From: Coriobacteriaceae bacterium
GTDB taxonomy: Bacteria; Actinomycetota; Coriobacteriia; Coriobacteriales; Coriobacteriaceae
DNA: 64,000 nucleotides
Assembly: GCA_025992855.1 (NCBI GenBank)
Contig: DAJPGB010000001.1
Span: forward strand, 992,001-1,056,000
Direction: 5' to 3'
The notes beneath the pieces were generated by a model, which made no database searches, was not told the DNA's origin, and saw only the letters and a program-made list of their open reading frames with translations. Of the stretch, positions 32,045 to 40,554 are shown piece after piece; position 1 is the stretch's first letter; the number at the start of each line of letters is the position of its first letter. The position numbers and the translations under genes were made by a program.

Positions 32045-33826
32045 TTACGAGCGCTTGCGGCTCACCACGGCGCCCGCGGCGATGGCGGCTGTTCCTGCAA
32101 GGGCGGTTGCCACGATGGCTGCGTTCGAGGCGTCGCCGGTTGCCGCGAGCTTGCCGGTGGTCTTGGCTCCCGTGGCTGCAACTGCAATGGTCTTGGTCGT
32201 CTTCGTGCCCTCGGACTTGGAACCCTCGGGCTTGGAACCCTCGGGCTTGGTCTCGCCTGGCTTCTCCTCGGGCTTGGTCTCCTCGGGAGGCACGATGACC
32301 GTGCTCTTGGCGACAGCGGCGTCATAGGGGGAGTCAATCGTGGCATCGCCCGTGCCAATGGTCTGCCCCGCCTCGTAGACGATGCCGTCGCTGAGCTCTT
32401 CCTTGTTGCGATAGTCAATGACTTTGCCGCCTGCAGGCGTCTGGATGATGGCGTCCTTGATTTCGATGGTGCCGATCGCCTCGCCGTCCGCGCTCATGGC
32501 AAGGGCGATGATTGCCACAGTGTCTCCCTCGGCCGTGACCTTGCTGCGGACGATCGAGATGGTCGCGGGCGTGATGCCCTCGTGGGTCGATGCGTAGATG
32601 CCGATGTTCAGGCCCTCGGACTCAGGGATGATTCCGTCGTTCTGGTCTGTGCTGTAGTGGTCGGGGCCATCGCCGCCGGTCTCGGCATAGCGGGCTATTG
32701 CCTTAACAACGGAGTTGCTGATGTAGATGTGGCCACCCGCTTCGTTGGGGTTGAAGTTTCTGGTGGAGATTGCAACCGAGAGCCTGCCTTCTGCGAACGC
32801 ATCTACGATTGAACCGTTCTTGATGACGATGTCGTCCTCGTCGGTGTAGAGGGCGATGACCTCCCCGCCATCTGAGCTTGCGCGGACCGTCACGGTCGCG
32901 CCATCGAGCGTGATGCCCTTGTAGGTATAGATGCCATATCCAACGCCGGTTGCGTCAAGGGATGCGTCCGTGACCGTGAGACCGCCATAGGCCTTGACGG
33001 CATAATCTTCCTTGGAGCTTGCCTTGACCTGGCTGCCGCCCGAAATCTCGATGTTGCTGTCGGCCTCGATCGCCTTGTCCTTGACGGAGCTTACCTCTAC
33101 CTTGCCGCCGCCCTTTATGGTGAGGTTCTCGTTGGCATCGATACCTTCATCCTCGGTAGCCTTGGCGGTGACGGTTCCGCTGCTGTCGATTGTGATGTTG
33201 TCGTCGGCCCTGATGCCGTCCGAATCACCTGTGGCGTTAACGTTGCCCGAACCCTTGATGGTGAGATCGCCCTTGGCATCGATAGCATCGGACTCGGTGC
33301 TCGTGGCGTTGACGGTGCCAGCGCCGTCGATGTTAATGTCGCCTTCAGACCAGATGGCGTCGCTGGAAGACGTCACGTTGAGCGTACTGGACGCGTCGCC
33401 TTGGATGTTGAGCTCGGCGTTCTCGTTCGTGCCATCCACAACCTCGATACCGAGGCCGTCGTCGTTAGTGACGGTGTTGTTGCCTGAGTAGCTCACGTTG
33501 AGCTTGCCCTCGGCCACGATCGCGCCGCCGTTATAGCCGTTGAGCTTCATGTCGTCGGCGCCGTTCCACGACCAGGTGCCGGCCTCGTCGCCTGCCGCGG
33601 TGTCATACCAGGCTCCGCCGACTTCCACCCGCTCGGCCGCAAGCGAGACGCTCGGCATGAGCAGCGAGCTCACCGTGAGCGCGCATACGGCGCCCACGAC
33701 GATGCGGCGGGTCACGCGGCGCCAGCTGCCGTGTGCGAGCAGCGTGCGACGGCGCACGTCGGGCTCGACAAAATGGGCTCCAGAGGTTTTGTCATTGCGC
33801 TTGGGGGTCGTGAACAAGGCGGCCAT
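32045..33826 (-). CDS. LPXTG-like anchored beta-helix surface protein, copy 2
   Basis: A 593-residue paralogue of the preceding surface protein, with the same layout: MAALFTTPKRND start, signal peptide AVCALTVSSLLMPSVSLA, repeats such as INIDGAGTVNA, LTIKGSGNVNATG, ITIDSSGTV and LTIKGGGKVEVSS, a proline/glutamate/lysine spacer (EEKPGETKPEGSKPEGSK), and LAATGDASNA plus helix plus RKRS. The signal peptide and C-terminal anchor are nearly identical between copies, while the repeat region differs, as expected for adhesins under diversifying pressure or for repeat exchange. GGGAG precedes the ATG at 33826. Confidence 0.82.
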   Translation of the reverse strand: MAALFTTPKRNDKTSGAHFVEPDVRRRTLLAHGSWRRVTRRIVVGAVCALTVSSLLMPSVSLAAERVEVGGAWYDTAAGDEAGTWSWNGADDMKLNGYNGGAIVAEGKLNVSYSGNNTVTNDDGLGIEVVDGTNENAELNIQGDASSTLNVTSSSDAIWSEGDINIDGAGTVNATSTESDAIDAKGDLTIKGSGNVNATGDSDGIRADDNITIDSSGTVTAKATEDEGIDANENLTIKGGGKVEVSSVKDKAIEADSNIEISGGSQVKASSKEDYAVKAYGGLTVTDASLDATGVGYGIYTYKGITLDGATVTVRASSDGGEVIALYTDEDDIVIKNGSIVDAFAEGRLSVAISTRNFNPNEAGGHIYISNSVVKAIARYAETGGDGPDHYSTDQNDGIIPESEGLNIGIYASTHEGITPATISIVRSKVTAEGDTVAIIALAMSADGEAIGTIEIKDAIIQTPAGGKVIDYRNKEELSDGIVYEAGQTIGTGDATIDSPYDAAVAKSTVIVPPEETKPEEKPGETKPEGSKPEGSKSEGTKTTKTIAVAATGAKTTGKLAATGDASNAAIVATALAGTAAIAAGAVVSRKRS

Positions 33827-33965
33827 GGTTACTCCCATCCTCATAGGGCCTATGCGATTACGCCCAGCATATCTGCAGGATGTAGCCGGCGGTAGTGCCG
33901 TTTGGAGGGCAAAATGTCCAAAACTTGGGAAGCAATACATCGCGCGTCCGTGCGTTGCCTGGGCT

Positions 33966-34007
33966 TAAAAGAAAAGCGCGGAGCCGCTCGATGCGACTCC
34001 GCGCTTT
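33966..34007 (-). terminator. Terminator of the purine permease
   Basis: On the minus strand AAAGCGCGGA...TCCGCGCTTTTCTTTT, 10-bp stem and U-rich tail, about 30 bases after the permease stop codon. Confidence 0.8.
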
Positions 34008-34033
34008 GGCGTTCTGCTTTGGCAGCTTTGCCG

Positions 34034-35347
34034 TTACGCTACAAAGAAGTAGACGAGGAAGGCAAGGGCTGCGATCCACATGAGCGGCTTGATCTTGGAT
34101 GCCTCGCCCTTAAAGAGCGCGACGACCACGTAGGCGATAAAGCCCAGACCAATGCCGGCAGAGATGGAGTAGGTGAAGGGCACGCCGGCGACAATCATGA
34201 ACGCCGGGAAGCCCTGCGACACGTCGGACCAGTCGATCTCGGAGGCCTCGCTCATCATGAGGTAGCCGACGTAGACCAGAGCACCGCAGGTGGCGGCACT
34301 GGAAACGATGGTGACGATGGGGGAGAAGAACGCGGCGAGAATGAACAGCACGCCGGTGGTGACGGAGGTGAGGCCCGTGCGACCACCGTCGGCAGCGCCA
34401 GAGGTGGACTCGACGAAGGTAGTGATGGAGGAGACGCCCATAAAGCCACCGGCAGCAGCGGCCACGGAGTCGACGACCAGGATGGGACGGATGTCCTCGA
34501 CATTGCCGTCCTCGGTCAGGAACTCGCCCTGCTTGGCGACGGCCATCGCGGTGCCCATGGTGTCGAAGAAGTCGCTCATGAGCAGCGAGAAGGCAACGAC
34601 GAGCAGCATCGGGTCGGTCAGAACTTTCACGATGGCCATGTTGCCGTCGGCGGTGCTGGCAAACGGGGCGCCAAAGGTCGAGAAGTCGAGCGGTGCGATG
34701 AGGCCCTCGGGCGCATGGGTGACGCCCAGCGGGATACCGGCGATAACGGCGACGATGATGCCGATGAGCAGCGAGCCCGGCACGTTGCGGGAAGCCAGGG
34801 CAACCGTCACGACGATGGAGATGATGCCGACGATAAAGGTGGGGGAGGTGATGTCACCCAAGCCGACGAGCGTGCCGGCGCCAGCGGTGATGATGCCGGC
34901 GTCGCACAGGCCGATCATGGCGATAAACAGGCCCAGGCCCACCGAGATGGCGTGGCGCAGGACCACGGGGATGGCGTCCATGATGGCCTCGCGCAGGCCG
35001 CACAGGACGAGCAGCAAGATGACGATGCCCTCGAGGAAGATAACGCTCATGGCCACGTGCCAGTCGCCGCCGCACATGGTGGTGGCGATGCCCGCGATCA
35101 TGGCGTTGATGCCCAGGCCCGACGCGCAGGCGAGCGGGCGGTTTGCGAAGATGCCCATGCAGATGGTCATGATGCCGGCGCCCAGGCAGGTGGCGCAGGC
35201 GAGCGCTCCCGCATCGATGCCAGCGCCCGAGAGTACCGCGGGGTTGACGGCGATGATGTAGGCCATCGCCAGGAATGTTGTCAGTCCAGCGCGAAGTTCG
35301 GTCCCGATTGTGGACTTGCGCTCACTGACGTGAAATAGTTCGTCCAT
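34034..35347 (-). CDS. NCS2-family purine permease (AzgA/PbuG-like)
   Basis: A 437-residue nucleobase permease of the AzgA branch. It opens MDELFHVSERKSTIGTELRA, with the branch hallmarks AGLTTFLAMAYIIAVNPAVL and LGINAMIA, then LLMSDFFDTMGTAMAVA and FVESTSGAADGGRTGLTSV. These carry hypoxanthine, guanine or adenine with protons. ATG 35347 has AAAGGGT upstream. A small hairpin (TCGGCC...GGCCGA) lies in the leader, but no purine riboswitch core was found. Its last 15 codons are duplicated at 31978-32023. Confidence 0.9.
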   Translation of the reverse strand: MDELFHVSERKSTIGTELRAGLTTFLAMAYIIAVNPAVLSGAGIDAGALACATCLGAGIMTICMGIFANRPLACASGLGINAMIAGIATTMCGGDWHVAMSVIFLEGIVILLLVLCGLREAIMDAIPVVLRHAISVGLGLFIAMIGLCDAGIITAGAGTLVGLGDITSPTFIVGIISIVVTVALASRNVPGSLLIGIIVAVIAGIPLGVTHAPEGLIAPLDFSTFGAPFASTADGNMAIVKVLTDPMLLVVAFSLLMSDFFDTMGTAMAVAKQGEFLTEDGNVEDIRPILVVDSVAAAAGGFMGVSSITTFVESTSGAADGGRTGLTSVTTGVLFILAAFFSPIVTIVSSAATCGALVYVGYLMMSEASEIDWSDVSQGFPAFMIVAGVPFTYSISAGIGLGFIAYVVVALFKGEASKIKPLMWIAALAFLVYFFVA

Positions 35348-35540
35348 GCATACCCTTTCCTTGTTCGGCCCCGAGTTTAGGCCGATTGACACGAACTCAC
35401 CCACTATATCGCCTTTGTGAAGTTGGTGTTCCTCACATGTTGATGTTCGGCGGTTTGTAACGGACGGGCGGTATCTTTCGCATGAAATTGTGTAGGTACC
35501 GTATACTTAAGCGGTTACAACGACCCCTATGGAGGAACGT

Positions 35541-35960
35541 ATGATTAAAGAGCTCTGCCGCGACGAGGCTATCCTGTCTCAGCGTTGCGAGGTTGCGACT
35601 GTCGAGGACGAATCGGTCGCTCAGGATCTGATTGATACCATCAAGTCGCTCGATGATGCCGGCTGCTTGGCCGCCAATCAGATTGGCGTTACCAAGAAGG
35701 TCTGCGTCTACCTGGACGATGCCGGCGAGCCCCACGTGCTCTACAACCCCCGTCTGGTGTTTGGCCTGGGCGCCAGCAAGATGGAGGAGAGCTGCCTGAC
35801 GCACGAGGAGGTCACCAAGTCCACGCGCTATATCAAGTGCAAGGTTGCCTTTGACCAGATCGTCGATGGCAAGATGCGCGAGCGCAAGCAGGACTTTGTG
35901 GGCTTCGAGGCGCAGATGGTCCAGCATATGATCGACCACTGTCTTGGAAAGTTGGTCTAA
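35541..35960 (+). CDS. Peptide deformylase-like protein with altered catalytic motif
   Basis: A 139-residue protein of the deformylase family. Motif 1 is GCLAANQIG (usual GxGLAAxQ), motif 2 MEESCLTHE (usual EGCLS) and motif 3 QHMIDH. In active deformylases motif 3 is HEIDH, so the catalytic glutamate is replaced by methionine here, and motif 2 has SCLT in place of GCLS. Both metal-binding histidines and the cysteine remain. It is probably inactive or altered in function. GGAGG precedes ATG 35541. A second protein at 43171 has the canonical motifs. Confidence 0.8.
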   Translation: MIKELCRDEAILSQRCEVATVEDESVAQDLIDTIKSLDDAGCLAANQIGVTKKVCVYLDDAGEPHVLYNPRLVFGLGASKMEESCLTHEEVTKSTRYIKCKVAFDQIVDGKMRERKQDFVGFEAQMVQHMIDHCLGKLV

Positions 35961-35994
35961 GGGGACCAAAGCACCGCACTTCGTCTCTTTTGGT

Positions 35995-36028
35995 CCGGGC
36001 GTGACATTGTTGTCATGTCCGGGCTTTT
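35995..36028 (+). terminator. Terminator after the deformylase-like gene
   Basis: CCGGGCGTGACA / TGTCATGTCCGG hairpin with TTGT loop and TTTT tail. A second dyad GGACCAAA...TTTTGGTCC lies immediately before it (35963-35994), so two hairpins are stacked. Confidence 0.8.
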
Positions 36029-36091
36029 GTGTTTAGCGCCTTTTTGTTTGGTGACAATGAGCTTAGCAAGAACGTAAAGCTAGGAGGCGCT

Positions 36092-37057
36092 ATGTGTACG
36101 AGCATTCGATTTACCGATAATTCTGGCCACATGTATCTAGGCCGCAACCTCGACTGGAGCTTTGACTACGGCCAACAGGTTCGCGTGATGCCGCGCGGGT
36201 TTCACATCCCGTATTCGTTTATCGACGATGCGTCGGCGGCACACGCGGTAATCGGCATGTGCATCGATTACAAGAACTATCCCATGTTTTTCGACTGTGG
36301 TAACGATGCGGGTCTGGCTGTGGCGGGGCTCAACTTTCCCGGCTATGCCGAGTATGCCGAGGGCCCGGTTGATGGAAAGACCAATATCGCGGCCTATGAG
36401 TTTCCCCTGTGGGTGGCAGCGACGTTCTCGACGGTCGATGAGGTCGAGGCCGCGCTGCGCGACACGGTGATTGTCGCCAAATCTGCCGGAGAGGGGCTGG
36501 GCGTGTCGCTGCTTCATTGGATTATCGGCGACAGCCAGCGCAGCATCGTGGTCGAGATGATGGCTGACGGCCTGCATGTATACGACGATCCGGTCGACAC
36601 CCTTGCCAACCAGCCGACCTTCCCGTGGCACATGGAAAACCTGCGCACCTATATCACCGCCACAAGCGATTTTCCGCAGACGGCGACATGGCGTGGCGCC
36701 GAGCTTAAGCCCTATGGAGCCGGTGCCGGCATGCGCGGCATTCCGGGCGATTGCTATTCGCCGAGCCGTTTTGTAAAGGCGGCGTACCTCAATGCCAATT
36801 ACCCGCAAAAGGAGAGCGAGACCGAAAACGTCGTTCGCATGTTCCGCTCGCTCGAGGGCGTGGTGATGATCGAGGGAGCGTCCAGGATGGGCGATGGCAA
36901 GTTCGAGAAGACTATCTATACCGGATGCTTTAGCGCGCGCACGGGCAATTATTACTACGCGATGTATGGGGATCCGTCGATTCGCTACGTGAGCCTGATG
37001 GATGCCGAGGGCGCGAGCCCCGATAGGCTCGTGGTTCCCGAGCCGCGCCGTTCGTAG
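36092..37057 (+). CDS. bsh: Bile salt hydrolase / choloylglycine hydrolase
   Basis: A 321-residue N-terminal nucleophile hydrolase. Cys2 (MCTSIRF) becomes the N-terminal nucleophile after removal of Met. Arg18 and Asp21 (GRNLDW), the asparagine in GLAVAGLNFPGYAEY, the asparagine of LANQPTFPWH and the arginine of SPSRFVKAA match the active-site set of bile salt hydrolases. Such enzymes cut glycine or taurine from bile acids; penicillin V acylase is the alternative in the same family. There is no signal peptide. GGAGG precedes ATG 36092. A hairpin terminator closes the gene. Confidence 0.88.
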   Translation: MCTSIRFTDNSGHMYLGRNLDWSFDYGQQVRVMPRGFHIPYSFIDDASAAHAVIGMCIDYKNYPMFFDCGNDAGLAVAGLNFPGYAEYAEGPVDGKTNIAAYEFPLWVAATFSTVDEVEAALRDTVIVAKSAGEGLGVSLLHWIIGDSQRSIVVEMMADGLHVYDDPVDTLANQPTFPWHMENLRTYITATSDFPQTATWRGAELKPYGAGAGMRGIPGDCYSPSRFVKAAYLNANYPQKESETENVVRMFRSLEGVVMIEGASRMGDGKFEKTIYTGCFSARTGNYYYAMYGDPSIRYVSLMDAEGASPDRLVVPEPRRS

Positions 37058-37080
37058 CTCACTGGTCCGTTGCGACATAA

Positions 37081-37116
37081 AACGGCCTCGCACCTCTTAT
37101 GAGATGCGAGGCCGTT
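37081..37116. terminator. Two-way terminator between bsh and kup
   Basis: Perfect 12-bp stem AACGGCCTCGCA / TGCGAGGCCGTT with a 12-base loop, between convergent genes. Confidence 0.8.
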
Positions 37117-37138
37117 GTCGTCAATGGCTGGTGGCGTG

Positions 37139-39367
37139 TTAGAAGTTGGCGTCGTTGAACTGGGTGCTCTCGAGTCCGTCGAGTTGCTGTTCGGGCGTAT
37201 CGGCGACGCTCTCGAGCAGCTCGGTGGGATCGACGTTCATGCTCTTGCCGGCCTCGTTGCCGTTGACCAAGTCGTCCGAGAAAATGTCGACCTCCATTTC
37301 CTCGGCCTCTTCGATCTGGACCTCGAGCGGCACCTGGGTGCGCACAAGTTTGACGGCCGGGCGCATGCGGGCAAAGAGCGGTACGTACTCAATGATGATG
37401 GCCGAGTTCTCGAGACCGTACCAGCGTGCCGGGCTTCCGCAGGCGCGGCGGACGGCGTACTTGATGGCCATCACGCGGTGGTCATTGCGGTTGATGTCCG
37501 TTTCGGGGGCAAGCATCTTGCGCAGCATGCAAAAGCGGAAGTCACCTACGTTGCCGCGCGTCTCGTAGATGGAGTAGGTGTGATGTTGCGGCGGCAGCTC
37601 GCCCGATGCCATCAAGTCGCCGACGATCTGACGCAGATAGGCGTTGACGCGCTGGTTGACCTTAAAGCCCAAGTCCAGGCGCACGCGGAACAAAAAGTCC
37701 GTGCCAAAGGTCTCGACGGAATACTCGTGCGTATAGGGTTCGTCGGTAACGTGCACGTTGATGAACCAATATGCCTTGGCGCGCTTGGGGTGCTTGTCCA
37801 GGATGGAATAGAGCACGTCGCGGTCGAGTGTGAGCGGGTCGGGGCTGTTGGTGAGAAATACCAGATTGTCGGCGAGCACGGGATAGGTCTCGTCATTGCG
37901 CAGGCGATTGAGCTGGTCGATGTACTTGGAGACGGGCAGCAGAATCGTCTGCGTGCGCTCGATGGCGGTGCCGCGACGCCACACATACATAAGGCCAAAC
38001 AGCAGTGCGGCCAGGAAGATCATCACATAGCCGCCGTCAAAGAACATGGTGAGGCACGAAGCGAAGAAGCACAGCTCAATGGCGCCAAAAAGCAGGGCGA
38101 AGACGCAGGCGCCCAGTCTGTGCTTGAGAATGCCGACGATATAGCTCGTCAAAAGCGTCGTGGTCATAAGCATGGTCACGGTAATGGCGAGGCCATAGGC
38201 GCTCTCCATGCGCTCGGAGTTCTGGAACAGCAGCACGATGAAGATGCAGCCGACCCACATGATGTTGTTGACGAGTGGAATATAAAGCTGGCCCTTGGTG
38301 TCGCTGGGGTAGTGGATGCGCAGGTGCGGCATAAGGTTGAGGCGCGTTGCCTCCGAAACCAACGAGAACGAGCCGGTAATGAGCGCCTGCGAGGCGATGA
38401 TGGCCGCCACGGCCGAAAGCACGATGGCAAAGGGGCGCAGGGGCTCAGGAAGCATCATATAGAACGGGTTGACGATATCCATCGCGAGCATCTGGGGGTT
38501 GGAGTTATTGGCGAGCAGCCAAGCGCCTTGACCCAGATAGTTGAGGATAAGGGCCGCCTTAACAAACGGCCAGGATGCATAGATGTTTGCCTTGCCAACG
38601 TGGCCCATGTCCGAGTAGAGGGCCTCGGCGCCGGTCGTCGACAGAAAGACAAAGCCGAGCACCATAATGCCCGAGTGGTTGATGGGCGAGAACAGGAACA
38701 TGATGCCGCGGATGGGGTTGAGCGCGCGCAAGATGGACAGGTTGCCGAGCATGTTGAACAGGCCGGCGCCTGCCAGGAACAGGAACCACAGCGTCATGAG
38801 CGGGCCGAACAGCTTACCGATCGACGAGGTACCGGCGCGCTGCATGGCAAATAGGCCGCAGATAATGATGATGGTGATGATGATGACGTTGGTCTGGCCG
38901 TCGCCCAAAAGCGCGTGGCCCCACTCGATAGTGCGCAAGCCCTCGATGGCCGTGGTAACCGTGACGGCGGGGGTGAGGATGCCGTCGGCGAGCAGCGCCG
39001 CGCCGCCGATCATGGCAGGTAGGATCAGCCATGGTGCTACTTTTCGCACCAGGCTAAACAGGGCGAAGATGCCGCCTTCGTTGTGGTTATCGGCCTTCAT
39101 GGCGATTACCACGTACTTGACCGTGGTCACGAGCGTCATGGTCCAGATGACGAGCGAAAGCGCGCCCAGAATCATGTCCTCGCTGACGGTGCCGATGCCG
39201 CCGTTGTTGGCGACGATTGATTTCATGGTGTACATGGGGCTCGTGCCGATGTCACCATAGACGACGCCGAGCGTTACGAGCAGCATGCCAGCGGAGAGGG
39301 GAATGGCTCCGTGCCCGCCTTGACCATGCTGGTCTTGGGGGCTTGCCTCCAGTTTGTTGTGTGCCAC
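37139..39367 (-). CDS. kup: Kup-family potassium transporter
   Basis: A 742-residue K+ uptake protein. The N-terminal signature is LVTLGVVYGDIGTSPMYTMK, followed by NEGGIFALF, GDGILTPAVTV-like ADGILTPAVTVTTAIEG and FVFLSTTGAEALYSDMGHVG. About twelve membrane segments are followed by a 250-residue cytosolic tail. The start is taken as GTG 39367, which has AAGGGAG five bases upstream; the ATG at 39385 has none. K+ uptake matters for osmotic balance and pH. No c-di-AMP riboswitch was recognised in the leader. AT-rich sequence (TATATATAC) upstream is a likely promoter. Confidence 0.92.
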   Translation of the reverse strand: MAHNKLEASPQDQHGQGGHGAIPLSAGMLLVTLGVVYGDIGTSPMYTMKSIVANNGGIGTVSEDMILGALSLVIWTMTLVTTVKYVVIAMKADNHNEGGIFALFSLVRKVAPWLILPAMIGGAALLADGILTPAVTVTTAIEGLRTIEWGHALLGDGQTNVIIITIIIICGLFAMQRAGTSSIGKLFGPLMTLWFLFLAGAGLFNMLGNLSILRALNPIRGIMFLFSPINHSGIMVLGFVFLSTTGAEALYSDMGHVGKANIYASWPFVKAALILNYLGQGAWLLANNSNPQMLAMDIVNPFYMMLPEPLRPFAIVLSAVAAIIASQALITGSFSLVSEATRLNLMPHLRIHYPSDTKGQLYIPLVNNIMWVGCIFIVLLFQNSERMESAYGLAITVTMLMTTTLLTSYIVGILKHRLGACVFALLFGAIELCFFASCLTMFFDGGYVMIFLAALLFGLMYVWRRGTAIERTQTILLPVSKYIDQLNRLRNDETYPVLADNLVFLTNSPDPLTLDRDVLYSILDKHPKRAKAYWFINVHVTDEPYTHEYSVETFGTDFLFRVRLDLGFKVNQRVNAYLRQIVGDLMASGELPPQHHTYSIYETRGNVGDFRFCMLRKMLAPETDINRNDHRVMAIKYAVRRACGSPARWYGLENSAIIIEYVPLFARMRPAVKLVRTQVPLEVQIEEAEEMEVDIFSDDLVNGNEAGKSMNVDPTELLESVADTPEQQLDGLESTQFNDANF

Positions 39368-39467
39368 GTGGACTCCCTTGGACATCTGGTTATCTGTCTA
39401 GGACAGATAATCTTTATGCCGTCTTTATATATACAAGAGCAGTTTGGCACATCGGGTTATTTTAGAC

Positions 39468-39491
39468 AATAATCCTCAGCTGGGGATTATT
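39468..39491 (-). terminator. Terminator-like dyad after the EamA gene
   Basis: AATAATCC-TCAGCTGG-GGATTATT, an 8-bp perfect stem, lies 34 bases after the EamA stop codon on the minus strand. The following bases are only moderately U-rich. Confidence 0.55.
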
Positions 39492-39524
39492 TATCTACGC
39501 AGGTAGCATTCAAAGCAGGGGCTT

Positions 39525-40436
39525 TTAAGCACGCACTGTCTGGGCGATGCCAGCCTTGGCGTTTGCGCGTTTGCCGGCGAGTTCGCAAAAAATCGCGCCG
39601 CCGATGATAAGTGCGGCGCCCGTCAGGCGGATCGGTGTTATGGCTTCGCCTAAAAGGACGGCCGAGAACACGACCGCCGAAAGCGGCTCGAGGTAGCCGA
39701 CGACCGCGACGGTCTGAACGGGCAGCTTGGCGACAGCACTAAAATAGAGCAGGCAACCGATGCCGGTGTTGACGACGCCGAGCATGATGACGGCGCGCCA
39801 ATCAATACTGGCGGCGACACCGGCGGACAGGAATGAGGGAGCGCCCTGCGTGATGAGCGTGAGGACCAGCGCGGTCGCAAAGGCGGCGCTCACCTGGAGC
39901 GTGGAGTTTTCGAGGCCTTCGATGTGTGGCGCACCCTTGCTGGCGATGACCATCAGCGCATAGCAAAATGCCGAGGCGATGCCGCAGGCGATACCCGCAA
40001 TGGGCATATTGCCGCCTAGACCTTGCGCTGCAATGAGAAAAGCACCGCAAGCAACGGCGATAAAGCCGGCGATTTTGCCGCCGGTCAGTTTTTCGCCAAA
40101 GATGAGCGGGGAGAGCGCCATGACGATGATGGGGCCGCAGTAGTACAGCAGCGAGGATACGCCGACGCCGATCGTCTGGTAGGCACGGAAGAGAAAAATC
40201 CAGCTGGCACCCAGCGCGGCTCCCGAGAGAAGGAGTGCTGCGGCCTCGCGGGGGCGAGACGGAGCCTGCAGGTTATGGCGCTTGGTTATGAAGAGGACGG
40301 CGGCAAGGGTGAGAGCGCCCAAAAACGTGCGCAGGAGCACGATATCGGAGCTCGGCAGCGCGATGGCGGCGGCGATGATGCCGTTAGAGCCAAACAATAG
40401 CAATGCTGCTAAGTACGTAAACAGTCCGTTGTTCAT
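39525..40436 (-). CDS. EamA/DMT-family transporter
   Basis: A 303-residue inner-membrane protein with ten hydrophobic helices in two EamA repeats (repeat 1: FGSNGIIAAAIALPSSDIVLLR; repeat 2 from IAGIACGIASAFCYALMVIA). The helix GYLEPLSAVVFSAVLLGE is the EamA hallmark (xYLEP). Members export amino acids and related metabolites. The start follows GGGGATG. It diverges from the LysR gene at 40555, with a dyad in the gap. This repeats the EamA/LysR pair at the left end of the window. Confidence 0.88.
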   Translation of the reverse strand: MNNGLFTYLAALLLFGSNGIIAAAIALPSSDIVLLRTFLGALTLAAVLFITKRHNLQAPSRPREAAALLLSGAALGASWIFLFRAYQTIGVGVSSLLYYCGPIIVMALSPLIFGEKLTGGKIAGFIAVACGAFLIAAQGLGGNMPIAGIACGIASAFCYALMVIASKGAPHIEGLENSTLQVSAAFATALVLTLITQGAPSFLSAGVAASIDWRAVIMLGVVNTGIGCLLYFSAVAKLPVQTVAVVGYLEPLSAVVFSAVLLGEAITPIRLTGAALIIGGAIFCELAGKRANAKAGIAQTVRA

Positions 40437-40465
40437 GCGCTGACATCCCCTCTATATCCGAGCAT

Positions 40466-40482
40466 GTTCACTATGGGTGAAC
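40466..40482. promoter_or_regulatory. LysR-type operator GTTCAC-N5-GTGAAC
   Basis: A perfect 6-bp interrupted dyad is nested in a longer one (CTATA at 40452 and TATAG at 40487), in the gap between the divergent EamA and LysR genes. A TATAAT box for the LysR gene is at 40504-40509 with a poor -35, consistent with regulated or self-repressed transcription. Confidence 0.5.
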
Positions 40483-40554
40483 TGGCTATAGAAGAAAAGC
40501 GAATATAATGCATGGATAACATGACAAAAACTCATGTAAAGGTGGAGGCGTGTC

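Noticed and set aside
35348..35460. Possible purine riboswitch in the leader of the purine permease
   Set aside because: Only one small hairpin is present; none of the conserved purine-aptamer loop sequences was seen.
37115..38854. 579-residue open frame opposite kup
   Set aside because: An antisense shadow, rich in H, Q and D; kup is complete on the other strand.
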